Origin: Halobacteriovoraceae bacterium
GTDB lineage: Bacteria; Bdellovibrionota; Bacteriovoracia; Bacteriovoracales; Bacteriovoracaceae
Direction of reading: 5' to 3'
Assembly (NCBI GenBank): GCA_002713145.1
Contig: PAVS01000005.1
Location: 62,001 to 126,000 of the forward strand
DNA: 64,000 nt
This document shows, piece after piece, positions 62,866 through 64,000 of this stretch. The position numbers and the translations under genes are program-made. The notes under the pieces were generated by a model. The model did no database searches and was not told the origin of the DNA. It was given only the letters and a program-made list of their open reading frames with translations. The first letter of the stretch is position 1. Every line of letters begins with the position of its first letter.

Positions 62866-63711
62866 ATGAGTAATATCTTCAATTATCAAACACTGAAAGT
62901 TAAACTGGATAAGGCCACAAGAACGCTTTATATCAAGTTAGACAATGATCACATCGACAACCCTCTCAATGTTGAGACCCTATTTGAATTAGAATCATTG
63001 CTTGCGTGGATGACTAATAGAATTGAAATTCACTCTGTATTTATAGACTCTTCCAGTGATATATTTTCAACAGGCTATAATCGCACCGTCCTTAAAAAAT
63101 TAGATGTAAAAAAACTAGCTAAATTCACCAGTAAGCTGCAAAAAATAAATCAAGCCATCATGCTTTTACCTCAAACATTTGTGATTGATTTACAAATGGG
63201 AGCATCAAATATTGCGAGTGAACTCGCAACAGCTTGTGATATCCGTATTGCCAATAGGGCTTGTGAAATAAGTTTTGATCACGCTCAACTTGGGATCATC
63301 GCATGTTCAGGTGGGATTGCCCAATTAGGTCAAATAGTAGGACATGGAAACGCTAAAAACTGGTTACTTACCGGTGGTAAGATAGGCTTTCAAAAACTTA
63401 TTTCAACAGGTTATGTTTTTGAGGGTTACACTATGGCCGATAGAGAAATAGTTCGTAAAAAAATCTTAACCGATATTTATACCCAGGCTCCGGTACAGAG
63501 AATTCAAACAAAAATGGCCCTTTCTGAAAACATAAGAGAAGAAGTGGAAAGTAAGCTTGCCAATGAAAGTAAAATTGCCAAAGCAGCTATGGTTTCTGAA
63601 GATTGGAAGGATGAAAACTTAAATAATCCTATGCCAGCAAATAGTATGAAAACAGCGGTTAAGCTCAGTATTGTAAAAGATAATGATCAAGATCAGGATC
63701 TGCCTAACTAG
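62866..63711 (+). CDS. Divergent crotonase-family protein
   Basis: A 281-residue protein with the enoyl-CoA hydratase/isomerase fold. FIDSSSDIFSTGYN is the first oxyanion segment, and GASNIASELATACDIRIA the second, with a Glu that aligns to the first catalytic Glu of hydratases. The second catalytic Glu position (normally PExxLG) reads FDHAQLG, so the usual hydration chemistry is doubtful. The C-terminal 60 residues (Ser/Lys-rich) extend the family. I chose the ATG at 62866 because AAGGAAGG lies directly upstream. It shares CTAG with the convergent PilZ gene. Confidence 0.75.
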   Translation: MSNIFNYQTLKVKLDKATRTLYIKLDNDHIDNPLNVETLFELESLLAWMTNRIEIHSVFIDSSSDIFSTGYNRTVLKKLDVKKLAKFTSKLQKINQAIMLLPQTFVIDLQMGASNIASELATACDIRIANRACEISFDHAQLGIIACSGGIAQLGQIVGHGNAKNWLLTGGKIGFQKLISTGYVFEGYTMADREIVRKKILTDIYTQAPVQRIQTKMALSENIREEVESKLANESKIAKAAMVSEDWKDENLNNPMPANSMKTAVKLSIVKDNDQDQDLPN

Positions 63712-64000
63712 CTTGCTCCCATCACTTGCATAACTTTAGTGATAAGTTTTGACGGTGCCTGAAAACTCATTCCAATGATTAGCTTATGAGCATTGTCCAG
63801 GGCATTTGTATCATGAAACCGAGATCTATGAGCTATCGTCCCCTTTATTGCTTTTGGTAAATCAATTCCTCCTAGAGAGCAGAGTTCTATTTCAAGATTT
63901 TTAGGAAAGTGATTCAGTTGTCCCTTAGAAACTTTAAAAGCCAACCCTCCACTTCCCACATCTCTTAGGGCAAAGTCATGAGTTTCCTGTTTACCATTAA
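63708..64000 (-). CDS. PilZ domain protein (5' end outside the window)
   Basis: The reading frame is open to the window edge, so the gene is partial; about 96 C-terminal residues are seen. DVGSGGLAFKV near the visible start matches the PilZ (D/N)xSxxG motif that binds cyclic di-GMP. The companion RxxxR motif would lie beyond the edge. The rest (KNLEIELCSLGG, LIIGMSFQAPS) fits the beta-barrel. It likely links c-di-GMP to motility or surface behaviour. Confidence 0.78.
   Translation of the reverse strand, partial: NGKQETHDFALRDVGSGGLAFKVSKGQLNHFPKNLEIELCSLGGIDLPKAIKGTIAHRSRFHDTNALDNAHKLIIGMSFQAPSKLITKVMQVMGAS

Overview
The window is dense, low-GC (mid-30s percent by eye) bacterial chromosome with about 62 protein genes and one tRNA. 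No gap reaches 300 bases. The many lipobox lipoproteins, C-terminally aromatic outer-membrane beta-barrel candidates and periplasmic enzymes show a Gram-negative (diderm) cell. Heme A synthase plus cytochrome c indicates aerobic respiration. The mix of families, the AT-rich composition and the many unknown exported proteins suggest a Bdellovibrionota/Bacteriovoracales-type organism. That placement is inference; no rRNA is present to confirm it. I see no insertion sequence, integrase, CRISPR array or prophage.

Layout. 0-10 kb: cytochrome c and heme A synthase, two exported lipoproteins (one with ankyrin repeats), a solitary C5-cytosine methyltransferase, a glycosyltransferase, a di-iron hydroxylase, a DUF547 / membrane-reductase fusion pair and an HNH nuclease. 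10-20 kb: tRNA-Leu(GAG) followed by a displaced copy of its own 3' end, a YeiH-type membrane protein, glutaminase, an O-methyltransferase, menB, a cyclic-nucleotide-gated K+ channel, mnmA and a degenerate mnmA paralogue, then a degenerate ABC-ATPase-like protein. 20-33 kb: a possible PD-(D/E)XK protein, inosine-guanosine kinase, N-formylglutamate amidohydrolase-like protein, several lineage-specific exported proteins, a coiled-coil/alpha-crystallin fusion, acylphosphatase, a lipin/APP1-like phosphatase and a C45-type Ntn hydrolase. 33-46 kb: a peptide transporter, ferredoxin and dut run; an M16 peptidase/pnp/rpsO/sigma-factor run; then exported proteins, a class IV aminotransferase and a matrixin-like protease. 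46-64 kb: the conserved spoVR-yeaH-prkA stress-kinase operon, diverging from a PP2C phosphatase-M23 peptidase-secA-glpD run; two related outer-membrane proteins; trxB; a divergent crotonase; and a PilZ protein cut by the window edge.

Two features stand out at the scale of the window. Of 14 convergent gene pairs, 11 overlap at their 3' ends and two more abut, and only one has a clear intrinsic terminator; five share a 4-base antiparallel stop such as CTAA or CTAG. Several genes also start at TTG or GTG with a strong Shine-Dalgarno. The best candidates for undescribed biology are the degenerate MnmA / degenerate ABC ATPase / putative nuclease neighbourhood (17.9-20.7 kb), the tRNA-linked repeat at 10.0 kb, and the PrkA kinase facing a PP2C phosphatase at 51 kb.
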